DNA from: a virus
IMG/VR virus record: IMGVR_UViG_3300013131_004634
Location: 1-20,611 of that record
Length of the DNA stretch: 20,611 nucleotides
Reading direction: 5' to 3' (one strand)
Position numbers and translations under genes: made by a program. The notes beneath the pieces are model-generated. The model searched no databases, was not told the DNA's origin, and saw nothing but the letters and a program-made list of their open reading frames with translations. Shown piece by piece: positions 7,547 through 14,550 of this stretch. Within the stretch, counting starts at the first letter, position 1; each line of letters opens with the position of its first letter.

Positions 7547-8509
7547 TCAACCCGCCTGCCCTTTTGCTGCAGACAGCGCTTTGATCAGATCTGTTTCTTC
7601 CGCAAAGCCGATCACAACATCCGTGCTTAGCAGCAGACCGGCCATACTACAAGCATGCTCTACCTCGCTGGTAATTACGCGGGCTGGATCAATGATTCCG
7701 CGCTCCAGAAGATTGCAGTACTCATTACGATTGCTATCATAACCAGTATGCTCATCGGTCGACTCGCGCACATTGTGCAGGACGACTTCGGCAGAACCAC
7801 CTCCATTCTTGATAATTTCCTGGAATGGAACCAGGAGAGCCTTGCGCAGGATATGAATGCCTACGTTTTGCTCTTCATTGCCCGTGTCAAAGTCGCGGAG
7901 CGAATCTGCGGCACGAATGAGCATCGTGCCCGCGCCTGGAACAATTCCCGACGAAGCAGCCGCCCGGGCAGCGAGCAGGGCATCCTCGTACAGATCGCGC
8001 TTCTCGCGTACCTCGGCGTCGGAGCGACCACCAACGATAATGTTGGCTACTCCTCCAGTGAGCATCGAGCGACGGCGGGTAAGAATATGACGGAAATCCT
8101 CTTCTGTCGTAACAGCAAGCTTTGCGTCAATCTCTTCTACTCGGCGCTCGATGTTTTCGGCCTGAGAGTCTGGCGGGATAATGATCGTCTTATCTAGACC
8201 AACCTGGATAAAACGAGCAGTACCGAGCTCGGCAAGCGAGAAACCCTCAAAGAGCGAATCACCGGCATCTGTTCGGCGAACCTTGGCGCCCGTGGCGGTA
8301 GCAAGATCCTCCATCAGATCGCGTCGGTCCTGACCGAAACCAGGTGCACGCACAGCGACTACATTAAGGATGCCGCGCATAGCGTTCTGCGCAAGGAGCT
8401 TGAGCGCGTCGCCTTCGATAGCTTCGGCAACAATAAGTAGAGGAACATTGGTCTGGTGAACCATGTTGAGAATCGCCGTAAAAGATTCGCGAACTTCTGC
8501 CTGAGCCAA
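7547..8509 (-). CDS. groEL: GroEL-like chaperonin, C-terminal part (after in-frame amber)
   Basis: This is the rest of the apical domain, the second half of the intermediate domain and the C-terminal equatorial domain of a group I chaperonin. It aligns by eye with E. coli GroEL: PLLIVAEAIEGDALKLLAQN, then MRGILNVVAVRAPGFG, the ATPase Asp in YEDALLAARAA (E. coli Asp398), the nucleotide-binding VPGAGTMLI, ILRKALLVPFQEIIKNGG, and GIIDPARVITSE. The Gly-Gly-Met tail of GroEL is absent, as in several phage chaperonins. The first possible start is a TTG at 8509 with no convincing Shine-Dalgarno, but recognisable sequence (DPRSAYIWLINGRLGSLAQ) extends upstream in the same frame to the TAG at 8558-8560. 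So this is most likely not a separate gene but the second half of one 570-codon gene. Without read-through, or another way past the stop, it would be untranslated. No GroES gene is in the window. Confidence 0.8.
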   Translation of the reverse strand: MAQAEVRESFTAILNMVHQTNVPLLIVAEAIEGDALKLLAQNAMRGILNVVAVRAPGFGQDRRDLMEDLATATGAKVRRTDAGDSLFEGFSLAELGTARFIQVGLDKTIIIPPDSQAENIERRVEEIDAKLAVTTEEDFRHILTRRRSMLTGGVANIIVGGRSDAEVREKRDLYEDALLAARAAASSGIVPGAGTMLIRAADSLRDFDTGNEEQNVGIHILRKALLVPFQEIIKNGGGSAEVVLHNVRESTDEHTGYDSNRNEYCNLLERGIIDPARVITSEVEHACSMAGLLLSTDVVIGFAEETDLIKALSAAKGQAG

Positions 8510-8557
8510 ACTGCCAAGGCGACCATTGATAAGCCAGATGTAGGCGCTGCGAGGATC

Positions 8558-8560
8558 CTA
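8558..8560 (-). other. In-frame TAG inside the groEL reading frame
   Basis: The - strand reads GGC AAC CCA TAG GAT CCT CGC. The codons before and after the TAG are in one frame (9259 and 8509 differ by exactly 250 codons), and GroEL homology continues on both sides. A single base change from CAG, AAG, GAG, TGG, TAC, TAT, TCG or TTG would explain it as a mutation or sequencing error. Read-through or ribosome hopping are the biological alternatives. Six other genes in the window end with TAG and no other long recognised gene contains one, so whole-genome reassignment of TAG is unlikely. Confidence 0.9.
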
Positions 8561-9259
8561 TGGGTTGCCGAATCGTGGATCAAGCTGGCTGAGGACGCCA
8601 TCTTCAATCCCGTCGCCATACACGGTACGCTGCTTCTCGAAGTCGCGCAGGAAGTGTTCGGTCACCATGCCACGGTCGAACTCGAAGCCCTTTGTAAGAG
8701 TGACCTTTGTGCTACTGCCCTTGCCCTCTTCCAGGGTAACAGTTGCGTCAGTGCCAACCTTGTCAAGAGTATCTGCGATAATACGACCGATTTCAGCATC
8801 ACCGTTAGCAGAGATAGTAGCTACGCGCAACAGGTCTTCGATGCCCTTGACGGGTACAGCTTGGTTCTCAACCCACTTGACAATACGCGAGCATGCGGCA
8901 TCGATGCCACGGCGCAGGCTCATGGGGTCTGTACCGAGGCTGATTTGCCGCTTGCCTTCCTGTACGATAGCATTGAGAAGGGTGATCGTACTCGAGGTCC
9001 CGTCGCCTGCAGCGCGAACAGACCGATTGCCGGCCTCGCGAGCGAGCTGAGCTCCCATGTTCTCAAGCGGATCCGAGAGTTCTACGTTCTTAGCAACCGT
9101 GATGCCGTCCTTGGTAAACTGATAACCCGTTGGGGTTTGGATCAGGACGTTGCGACCGCGTGGACCGAGCGTGCTCTTTACGGCAGCAGCAGTCTTCTCC
9201 AGGCCCCGTGTAATCTTATCCTGGGCATCTTTTCCGAATACAATGTCTCTTGCTTTCAT
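8558..9259 (-). CDS. groEL: GroEL-like chaperonin, N-terminal part ending at in-frame amber
   Basis: The ATG at 9259 follows GGAGAGT with proper spacing, 8 bases after the upstream gene's stop. The 233 residues cover the N-terminal equatorial domain, first intermediate segment and start of the apical domain. Landmarks are VKSTLGPRGRNVLI (24-40), TKDGITVAKNVEL (49-61), ENMGAQLAREA, the ATP/Mg-binding DGTSS at 86-90 (GroEL DGTTT), ATISANGD and GFEFDRGMVTEHF at the entry to the apical domain. It then runs into a segment about 22 residues longer than in E. coli GroEL and meets TAG at codon 234. The 233-residue product alone would lack most of the substrate-binding face and half of the ATPase domain. 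In phages, chaperonins of this type (for example that of Pseudomonas phage EL) fold phage proteins; the same job is inferred here if a full-length product is made. Confidence 0.82.
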   Translation of the reverse strand: MKARDIVFGKDAQDKITRGLEKTAAAVKSTLGPRGRNVLIQTPTGYQFTKDGITVAKNVELSDPLENMGAQLAREAGNRSVRAAGDGTSSTITLLNAIVQEGKRQISLGTDPMSLRRGIDAACSRIVKWVENQAVPVKGIEDLLRVATISANGDAEIGRIIADTLDKVGTDATVTLEEGKGSSTKVTLTKGFEFDRGMVTEHFLRDFEKQRTVYGDGIEDGVLSQLDPRFGNP

Positions 9260-9269
9260 CTACTCTCCG

Positions 9270-9686
9270 TTATACCGCAAAGGTATATTTATCAAACTTT
9301 AGATAACGATCTTTTAGGCGTTCGGCCCGACCTCGCATCTCATTATAAGCATCTTTACCAATAATGTCAATGGCTGGCTCCAAGATTCTTCCGATATTTA
9401 TTCTCAGACTGCCATCTTCGTATCGGCTTAGCAGGCACTCTAACCGCTGCATTCCTGCATTCCTGAAAGCATATCCGCGCAAGGCATCCAGAATAGTTTG
9501 ATCGAATTCTAAAATTCCCCAGCTGCGTTCATCAACTAGCCAAACAAGCGAGCCGTACAGGATGTGTGACCCGCTAGCAGTCACGAGCAGGGCGTCATCT
9601 ACTGGTACCTCTGCTGGAGGAAAAGGAAACATCACTGGCAGAAGTTTGCCAGTGACGATTTCCTCATTTATCCTGCGGATGCTCAT
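9270..9686 (-). CDS. Hypothetical protein (138 aa) upstream of groEL
   Basis: The ATG at 9686 overlaps the stop of the upstream gene (ATGA), and its TAA lies 10 bases before the groEL start, so it belongs to the same operon. The protein is soluble, with a hydrophobic mixed alpha/beta N-terminal half (LLPVMFPFPPAEVPVDDALL, then YGSLVWLVDERSWGILEFDQ) and a more helical, charged C-terminal half ending in RLKDRYLKFDKYTFAV. There is no signal peptide, membrane helix or recognised catalytic motif. I do not recognise a family. Close linkage to groEL could suggest a co-chaperonin or substrate. However, it lacks the GroES mobile-loop (G-G-I-V-L) pattern and is longer than GroES (97 aa), so I do not call it GroES. 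Confidence 0.65.
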   Translation of the reverse strand: MSIRRINEEIVTGKLLPVMFPFPPAEVPVDDALLVTASGSHILYGSLVWLVDERSWGILEFDQTILDALRGYAFRNAGMQRLECLLSRYEDGSLRINIGRILEPAIDIIGKDAYNEMRGRAERLKDRYLKFDKYTFAV

Positions 9687-9988
9687 TCCGCCGCTACCGT
9701 CTGCGTATCGCTGGCTTCGGCCACGACCGCTTTTTCAGCATCGTCATCCTCAATCTCAAGCAAGCTGACTTCAAAGGCATCGTCAGCGCCGGCGTCTACT
9801 CCTGCGATAACCTGCTCGCGCTCGCTTACGCGGCGACGGGTATCAGCGAGCAGGCGCTCGCCCTTCTCCTGAAGCAGGTGCAGCCGGTAGTAGGCGGCCA
9901 GAGGGTAGTTCTTTGGGAGGCGCTTGTTCTTCTTTAGCTCTTTGAGGGCAGCCTTGGCACGTTCACGGGACATTCTACGGTCAGTCAT
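9683..9988 (-). CDS. Small charged hypothetical protein (101 aa)
   Basis: The start at ATG 9988 overlaps the stop of the deformylase gene (TAATG), with AGGAG just inside that gene, and its TGA overlaps the next start, so it is tightly coupled in the operon. The first 65 residues are very basic and helical (MSRERAKAALKELKKNKRLP, then RLHLLQEKGERLLADTRRRV). The last 35 are acidic and probably disordered (LLEIEDDDAEKAVVAEA). This basic-helix/acidic-tail layout is seen in small nucleic-acid- or partner-binding phage proteins, but no known family is recognisable and no function is assigned. Confidence 0.65.
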   Translation of the reverse strand: MTDRRMSRERAKAALKELKKNKRLPKNYPLAAYYRLHLLQEKGERLLADTRRRVSEREQVIAGVDAGADDAFEVSLLEIEDDDAEKAVVAEASDTQTVAAE

Positions 9989-10416
9989 TATACTCTCCTT
10001 TTGTGCATTGTAATTCCATCAAGATGATCCAGCTCGTGCTGGAATGCAACGGCTTCGATACCGGTCAGAATTTCATCAGGACCGCTATCGCTACGAATCT
10101 TTATGCGGCTGAACCGGCGAGTGCAGTAAATTTCGCCAGGAAATGACAGGCAGCCTTCGCCGTCAAAAACGAAATCACCGCTCTGTTCAAGTATTTCGGG
10201 ATTGACATACGCTCGGATGCCGTTAAAATTTAGAACAAAAACGCGCAGGTCGCTGCCGATCTGGTTTTCCGCTAGACCTAGGCCACGCTCCTGTTCGCAT
10301 ATGTTTCTAAGAGCTGCTAGCAAGCCGGAGACGTCATCGTCCATACCTACTTCCCTGCAGCGTTCTTGCAGTAGTGGGCTATCACTTGGCAACAACTTGT
10401 ATTCTGAATTACTCAT
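9988..10416 (-). CDS. def: Peptide deformylase (142 aa)
   Basis: A metal-dependent enzyme that removes the formyl group from N-terminal formyl-methionine of nascent proteins. All three family motifs are present: GLGLAENQIG (45-54; family G-x-G-L-A-A-x-Q), EGCLS with metal ligand Cys89, and HELDH with ligands His127 and His131 and catalytic Glu128. The frame is open to 10524, but I choose the ATG at 10416. It overlaps the upstream stop as ATGA, follows GAGGATGG, and gives a protein starting just before the expected N-terminal helix; the upstream extension (MGEHCGRRNALHG...) reads across the preceding gene. At 142 residues it is shorter than bacterial enzymes (about 168), like other phage deformylases, which lack the C-terminal extension that can reach the ribosome exit. 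It sits with groEL downstream and Lon upstream in a protein-processing neighbourhood. Confidence 0.92.
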   Translation of the reverse strand: MSNSEYKLLPSDSPLLQERCREVGMDDDVSGLLAALRNICEQERGLGLAENQIGSDLRVFVLNFNGIRAYVNPEILEQSGDFVFDGEGCLSFPGEIYCTRRFSRIKIRSDSGPDEILTGIEAVAFQHELDHLDGITMHKRRV

Positions 10417-11000
10417 GGTGCCATCCTCTCGATCAGCTTGCGCCCCAGCAGCTCTTCGATCCAGTGAATTAGCACAAAGCCATGTCCCATGGAGCGCGTT
10501 TCGTCGGCCACAATGCTCTCCCAAGAGCCTGCATGATTGTTTGTAACATCAAAATCCCAAATCCACAGGTCGCCCTTGCGAATTTCGCCTATAAGCATCT
10601 CGGTCTCTTTCCAGCAAAAACGCTGTAGTTTTTGAAGGTATGCCGGAATGTATATCGCCTTTCTTGCTGGCACCAGTCCCATTCTTCCTAACGACCTTGT
10701 AATGAAGGAGAACTCTGGCACCGCACCACGGCCCATAGGATAGCGCACACCGCGCTCGTTCGAGTATCCGGCGATTCTCCATTCGTTCCATACGTGGGGA
10801 TCATCTTGACCTGGGTACTTCCTAGAGTACTGCCATAAGTTTTCAACAGTCCACGATTCGTAGCCGTATAGCTGAAGAGGTAGCTCATCTCGGACCATAG
10901 GGCTGAAACGCCTTGTCCAGGTTTTGGATCGCGACGTTACATTTAGAACATTGGAGCCTGGCGGAGCAGGGGTCGCAGGATTACAGAAAAAAACTGCCAT
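10413..11000 (-). CDS. Conserved phage protein of unknown function (195 aa)
   Basis: The ATG at 11000 lies 3 bases after the TAG of thymidylate kinase and in the same frame (TAG AGC ATG). Its TGA overlaps the deformylase start. The sequence begins MAVFFCNPATPAPPGSNVLN with V-T-S-R-S-K-T-W-T-R-R-F-S-P soon after, has W-T-V-E-N-L-W-Q-Y-S-R-K in the middle, and ends with a L-I-G-E-I-R-K-G-D-L-W-I-W-D-F-D stretch. From memory this pattern resembles an uncharacterised phage family (possibly DUF6939), a tentative assignment I could not check. It is rich in Trp and Arg, has no membrane segment, and no catalytic motif can be named. Co-transcription with tmk and def suggests an early or middle accessory role. 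Confidence 0.65.
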   Translation of the reverse strand: MAVFFCNPATPAPPGSNVLNVTSRSKTWTRRFSPMVRDELPLQLYGYESWTVENLWQYSRKYPGQDDPHVWNEWRIAGYSNERGVRYPMGRGAVPEFSFITRSLGRMGLVPARKAIYIPAYLQKLQRFCWKETEMLIGEIRKGDLWIWDFDVTNNHAGSWESIVADETRSMGHGFVLIHWIEELLGRKLIERMAP

Positions 11001-11003
11001 GCT

Positions 11004-11609
11004 CTATCCTACTGCGGCACGCACGCGCTGCGCGACCTCTTCTGGAGTGCCGCTGCCGTCAACCGCGATCCCGCCGACCATGTCCAGCATATTTTTATAG
11101 TTGGCATGAATTCGCTTTTGGGATTCTAATTTGTCAAAGATCTCTTCGACAGCAGTCCCCGATTTGAGCCGCCGCTGTATGCGCTCCCATGCCACGTCAA
11201 ACGGCAGCGATATCAAAACGGTGACATCGGCTGGCACAGCTACGGCATTAAACGATTTTACCAGGTCTAACGGCATATCAAGCGACTGGTATACGTAACT
11301 AGATAGGAGATAGCGATCAGACACCACGTCAATACCAGCCTGCAACGCAGGCCTGATTACGTTGTTATAGTGCTCTAGCCGATCAGCTGCAAAAAGCAGA
11401 GCAAGGGTAGCAGGGTTTGTTTCGCCGCCAGATCGCAGCAGCTCCCGCGCCAGACGACCGATTTCACCGCTGGATGGCTCCCCGGTGAGCATAGCTATCC
11501 GGCCTTCGGCCTTAAGAGTATCTACCAGAATGCCGCACTGCGTGCTAGACCCAACTCCGTCAGCACCTTCGATAACAATAAATCTTCCGTGTTCTACTTC
11601 GGTTGTCAT
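11004..11609 (-). CDS. tmk: Thymidylate kinase (201 aa), atypical P-loop
   Basis: It phosphorylates dTMP to dTDP for DNA synthesis. The length fits the family (200-215 aa). Landmarks are the N-terminal strand plus P-loop [15 protein letters not shown] (10-24), the EPSSGEIG turn (about 44-51), AADRLEHY (75-81), the [12 protein letters not shown] core with DR at 98-99, and a LID-like RIQRRLKSG segment near 134. The usual P-loop is G-x-D-G-x-G-K-[ST]-T; here the invariant lysine is serine (codon tct). Some bacterial thymidylate kinases also lack this lysine, so it may still be active. The start at 11609 follows GGGAGGG with 6-base spacing, downstream of the Lon terminator, so it probably opens the tmk-def-groEL operon. 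No clear promoter is visible in the 83-base gap. Confidence 0.88.
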   Translation of the reverse strand: MTTEVEHGRFIVIEGADGVGSSTQCGILVDTLKAEGRIAMLTGEPSSGEIGRLARELLRSGGETNPATLALLFAADRLEHYNNVIRPALQAGIDVVSDRYLLSSYVYQSLDMPLDLVKSFNAVAVPADVTVLISLPFDVAWERIQRRLKSGTAVEEIFDKLESQKRIHANYKNMLDMVGGIAVDGSGTPEEVAQRVRAAVG

Positions 11610-11657
11610 GGCAAGCCCTCCCGGTACGGATCAGCTAGCGGAAATGAAAAGACACAA

Positions 11658-11683
11658 AAAAGGCCCGGTTTCCCGGGCCTTTT
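11658..11683 (-). terminator. Rho-independent terminator after lon
   Basis: An 11-bp stem (aaaaggcccgg / ccgggcctttt) with a 4-base loop lies 9 bases beyond the lon stop. On the - strand it ends in a run of six U (ccttttttgtg). It separates lon from the tmk-def-groEL operon. Confidence 0.88.
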
Positions 11684-11692
11684 CTTAATTCA

Positions 11693-14110
11693 TCAGGCTT
11701 CTGCGACTGGTACTCCGCCTGCAGAAAGCTTGAAGGCAAATCCGCCTTCAAGTGCATTCGACAGAACGGTGTCTACGGTCTTGGCGAAGATGAACTCCAT
11801 CTCTTCGCGAACAACTGGTGGGATATCCGCAAGATCCTTCTCGTTGCGAGCGGGTAGGATGACGCGACGGATACCACCGCGATGCGCGGCAAGTACCTTC
11901 TCCTTAATGCCTCCGACCGGAAGAACGTGGCCACGCAGCGTGACCTCTCCACTCATGGCCGTATCAGCGCGAACATTACGACCAGTCAGCAGCGAGACAA
12001 GTGCGGTCGTAATGGTTACGCCAGCCGAGGGACCGTCCTTTGGAATAGCGCCCGCCGGGAAGTGAATGTGTAGATCATTCTTATCCAAGAAGTGCTCATC
12101 CAGTGATCCGGCTAGCCCTAGGTCTACGGCCTTGCTGCGAATCCAGCTCATGGCAGCCTGAGCTGACTCCTTCATGACGTCACCCAGTTGACCAGTTAGG
12201 GTTAGCGAACCCTTGCCGCCCATGCGCGTTGCCTCGATAAACAGCAGATCTCCGCCAGCAGCAGTCCAGGCAAGACCGGTCGCAACACCCGGCAGGGACG
12301 TGCGCTCAGCTGTTTCGTTAAAGTAGCGCTCCGCTCCAAGGATCTTGTCTAGGCGCTCTACATCGACGACTACTTTGTCAAAAGTCTTTTCAGCCGTATT
12401 TGTTAGTGCAACATCTACTGCGATAGAGCGACAGACGCCAGCCACTTCGCGCTCAAGGTTGCGAACTCCAGCCTCCCGGGTGTAGCTCATTGCGAGCTTC
12501 AGCAGGGTAGCGTCTGGAATCTCTACATGGTCGCTTGAAATGCCGTGCTCACGCAGCTGCTTTGGCACAAGGTGCTGCCGGGCGATAGCGAGCTTTTCTT
12601 CAAAAGTATAGCCAGGAACCTCGATAATCTCCATGCGATCCCGCAGGGGGGCAGGGATGGTGTCCAGCTGGTTGGCGGTGGCGATAAACAGAACCTTTGA
12701 CAGGTCGTATGGCACATCAAGGTAGTGATCCGCGAACGTGTTGTTCTGCTCTGGGTCAAGAACCTCGAGGAGTGCGGCGGCGGGATCACCACGAACGTCA
12801 TGACCTAGCTTGTCGATCTCGTCAAGAAGCACTACCGGGTTGCTTGTACCCGACTTCTTCATACCCTGGATAATACGACCGGGCAGGGCGCCGATATACG
12901 TGCGACGGTGGCCTCGGATCTCGGCTTCGTCACGGACGCCGCCAAGCGCAATACGATGGAACTTGCGACCAAGGGCATCGGCAATAGAACGGCCAAGTGA
13001 AGTCTTACCAACGCCAGGTGGGCCTACAAAGCATAGGATTGGACCCTTCATATCGCTCTTGAGCTTGCGAACGGCGAGATACTCGACGATGCGCTTTTTA
13101 ATCTTTTCTAGACCGTAGTGGTCTTCGTCGAGCTGCCGTTGAGCATTGCTGATATCAAGATTGTCGGTAGAAACCTTTGACCACGGCAGGTCCGCGAGCC
13201 ATTCAAGATATGTACGTGCAACGGTGTACTCGGCCTGGCTGGGCTGCATATTGCGGATACGGCGCAGCTCACGATTAGCGGCTTTCTCCGCATCCTCTGG
13301 CATATTGGCGTTGCGCAACCGGCGCTCAAGCTCTTCGATGCCGTTCTCATCGTCTTCGCGCTCGCCCAGCTCTTCCTTGATGGCCTTCATCTGCTGGCGG
13401 AGGTAGTAGTCGCGCTGCGACTTGCTCATCTCGCCCTTGACATGCGAGTTAATCTTGTTGGAGATTTTGGTAACTTCGGCCTGCCGAGTAATTAGCTCAA
13501 GTACTCGCTTAAGGCGAACCTTAAGGTGCGCGGCTTCTAGTACTTCCTGCTTCTCTTCGATACCGGCGTCGATATTAGCCGTAATAAGATCAGCCAGATG
13601 GCCCGGGTCGCTGATGTTGTCCAGCAGCTGCTTTGCCATTACGGGCAGATCAGGGAGCATGTCGATGACCTCGCGAGCGGTCTCTTTTAGGTTGGCGGCG
13701 AGAGCATCTACCTCTACTTCTCTAGCGCCCTCGTCTTCGATAAGCTCGATTCGAGCACGCAGGAATGGATCGGTCTGCGTAACTTCCGCTAGGCGGAAGC
13801 GCGCAAGGCCCTCTACAACAACCGAAAATCCGTCTTTGCCAGTGCGAGTAAGCTTGATTACCCGCGCAACAGTTCCTACCTTATAGAGGTCCATTGGAGC
13901 AGGATCGTCAACCTCGGGGGACTGCTGAGCTACAATTGCAATAAGAGAGCTCTCTTCGATAGTGTCCTCAATAAGCCGAATAGTGCGAGCTCGGCCAATT
14001 GTAAGCGGCATTACTGCGCCCGGGAAAAATACGCTATTTCGCAGAGGCAGCAGCGGCAGATCCTCTGGAAGATCGCGTAGATCAAACTTGGGCTTGTTAC
14101 TGAGTGTCAT
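11693..14110 (-). CDS. lon: ATP-dependent Lon protease, full length (805 aa)
   Basis: A complete LonA-type protease that unfolds and degrades misfolded or regulatory proteins in the cytoplasm. The N-terminal substrate domain begins [20 protein letters not shown] (18-37). A coiled-coil linker (about 205-290) leads to the AAA+ domain with Walker [10 protein letters not shown] (363-371), Walker B VVLLDEID with Asp430/Glu431, and sensor region LFIATAN. The protease domain has the catalytic Ser695 in PKDGPSAG and Lys738 in [14 protein letters not shown]; their 43-residue spacing matches E. coli Ser679/Lys722. Length is near that of bacterial Lon (784 aa in E. coli), so nothing appears missing. The ATG at 14110 follows AGGAG by 5 bases. 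Terminators lie on both sides, making it a single-gene unit. A complete Lon in a phage is uncommon; it may act on host regulators or on misfolded phage proteins (inference). Confidence 0.96.
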   Translation of the reverse strand: MTLSNKPKFDLRDLPEDLPLLPLRNSVFFPGAVMPLTIGRARTIRLIEDTIEESSLIAIVAQQSPEVDDPAPMDLYKVGTVARVIKLTRTGKDGFSVVVEGLARFRLAEVTQTDPFLRARIELIEDEGAREVEVDALAANLKETAREVIDMLPDLPVMAKQLLDNISDPGHLADLITANIDAGIEEKQEVLEAAHLKVRLKRVLELITRQAEVTKISNKINSHVKGEMSKSQRDYYLRQQMKAIKEELGEREDDENGIEELERRLRNANMPEDAEKAANRELRRIRNMQPSQAEYTVARTYLEWLADLPWSKVSTDNLDISNAQRQLDEDHYGLEKIKKRIVEYLAVRKLKSDMKGPILCFVGPPGVGKTSLGRSIADALGRKFHRIALGGVRDEAEIRGHRRTYIGALPGRIIQGMKKSGTSNPVVLLDEIDKLGHDVRGDPAAALLEVLDPEQNNTFADHYLDVPYDLSKVLFIATANQLDTIPAPLRDRMEIIEVPGYTFEEKLAIARQHLVPKQLREHGISSDHVEIPDATLLKLAMSYTREAGVRNLEREVAGVCRSIAVDVALTNTAEKTFDKVVVDVERLDKILGAERYFNETAERTSLPGVATGLAWTAAGGDLLFIEATRMGGKGSLTLTGQLGDVMKESAQAAMSWIRSKAVDLGLAGSLDEHFLDKNDLHIHFPAGAIPKDGPSAGVTITTALVSLLTGRNVRADTAMSGEVTLRGHVLPVGGIKEKVLAAHRGGIRRVILPARNEKDLADIPPVVREEMEFIFAKTVDTVLSNALEGGFAFKLSAGGVPVAEA

Positions 14111-14146
14111 TCAAACTCCTATTGCTTTCTCTTTAGAACCACCCCG

Positions 14147-14175
14147 AATATAGCTTACAAACTAAACTCGGTCGG
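14147..14175 (-). promoter_or_regulatory. Possible promoter for lon
   Basis: On the - strand a TATATT -10-like box (14147-14152) lies 17 bases from a weak -35 (CCGACC, 14170-14175; only three matches to TTGACA). It is in the only gap between the upstream terminator and the lon start, where a promoter is expected. The weak -35 suggests either a phage-specific or activator-dependent promoter, or that the match is chance. Confidence 0.3.
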
Positions 14176-14198
14176 GTCTAGCGATGATGGTCTTACAT

Positions 14199-14225
14199 AA
14201 AAAAAGCAGACACCTATGTGCCTGC
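14199..14225 (-). terminator. Rho-independent terminator upstream of lon
   Basis: On the - strand an 8-bp stem with one G-U pair (gcaggcac / gtgtctgc) and a 4-base loop is followed by seven U. The stop codon (TAG) of the 106-aa gene lies inside the hairpin. It closes the long ligase-lysozyme transcript before lon. Confidence 0.82.
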
Positions 14226-14534
14226 TGGTGGATCGATCATGCTCTCGGACGGTGGACTGGGTGTTGCCGGAGGCGTAGGAACAGGGCCGCGCAGTGATAT
14301 TCGCTGTTTGCCGGCAGGATCAATTTCTAAGTCGTAAAGCCAGCTGGCAGAGTCGTATTCACGAAGTAGCTGGTTCGCAGTCATTCGCAACTCATTATCA
14401 GGGAGGAATTCGAAGAAATGCTGCCATGGAACTTCATAAAGGGAGAACCGCACTGGGCCTTCCATTGGTATTTCGTTACAGAGGAAACTTATCGTACACA
14501 CAGCCCCTGGTATCAGGATGTCTGTCGCGGGCAT
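14214..14534 (-). CDS. Hypothetical protein with proline-rich tail (106 aa)
   Basis: The ATG at 14534 follows GAGGA with 5-base spacing and lies 16 bases after the lysozyme stop. Residues 1-80 look like a small folded domain (ILIPGAVCTISFLCNEIP, then FSLYEVPWQHFFEFLPDNE and a helix RMTANQLLREYDSASW). The last 25 residues are Pro/Ser/Thr-rich (GPVPTPPATPSPPSESMIDP) and probably disordered. There is no membrane helix or lipobox, so it is not an obvious holin or spanin despite its place next to the lysozyme. I do not recognise a family. The TAG stop is embedded in the terminator hairpin. The proline-rich tail recalls the small peptide at 5616-5723 in composition only. Confidence 0.62.
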   Translation of the reverse strand: MPATDILIPGAVCTISFLCNEIPMEGPVRFSLYEVPWQHFFEFLPDNELRMTANQLLREYDSASWLYDLEIDPAGKQRISLRGPVPTPPATPSPPSESMIDPPAGT

Positions 14535-14550
14535 AGCTTCCTCGCTGCTT

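Noticed and set aside
8456-9364. 302-aa open frame on the + strand opposite groEL
   Set aside because: It is the complement of clear GroEL coding sequence, has no ribosome binding site, and its product matches nothing I recognise.
9270-9686. GroES co-chaperonin upstream of groEL
   Set aside because: The 138-aa protein is in the right place but shows neither the GroES mobile loop nor its typical length or sequence.
10417-10524. Longer deformylase starting at 10524
   Set aside because: The extra 36 residues lie inside the preceding gene and do not resemble the family; the ATG at 10416 has an ATGA overlap and a ribosome binding site and gives a normal N-terminus.
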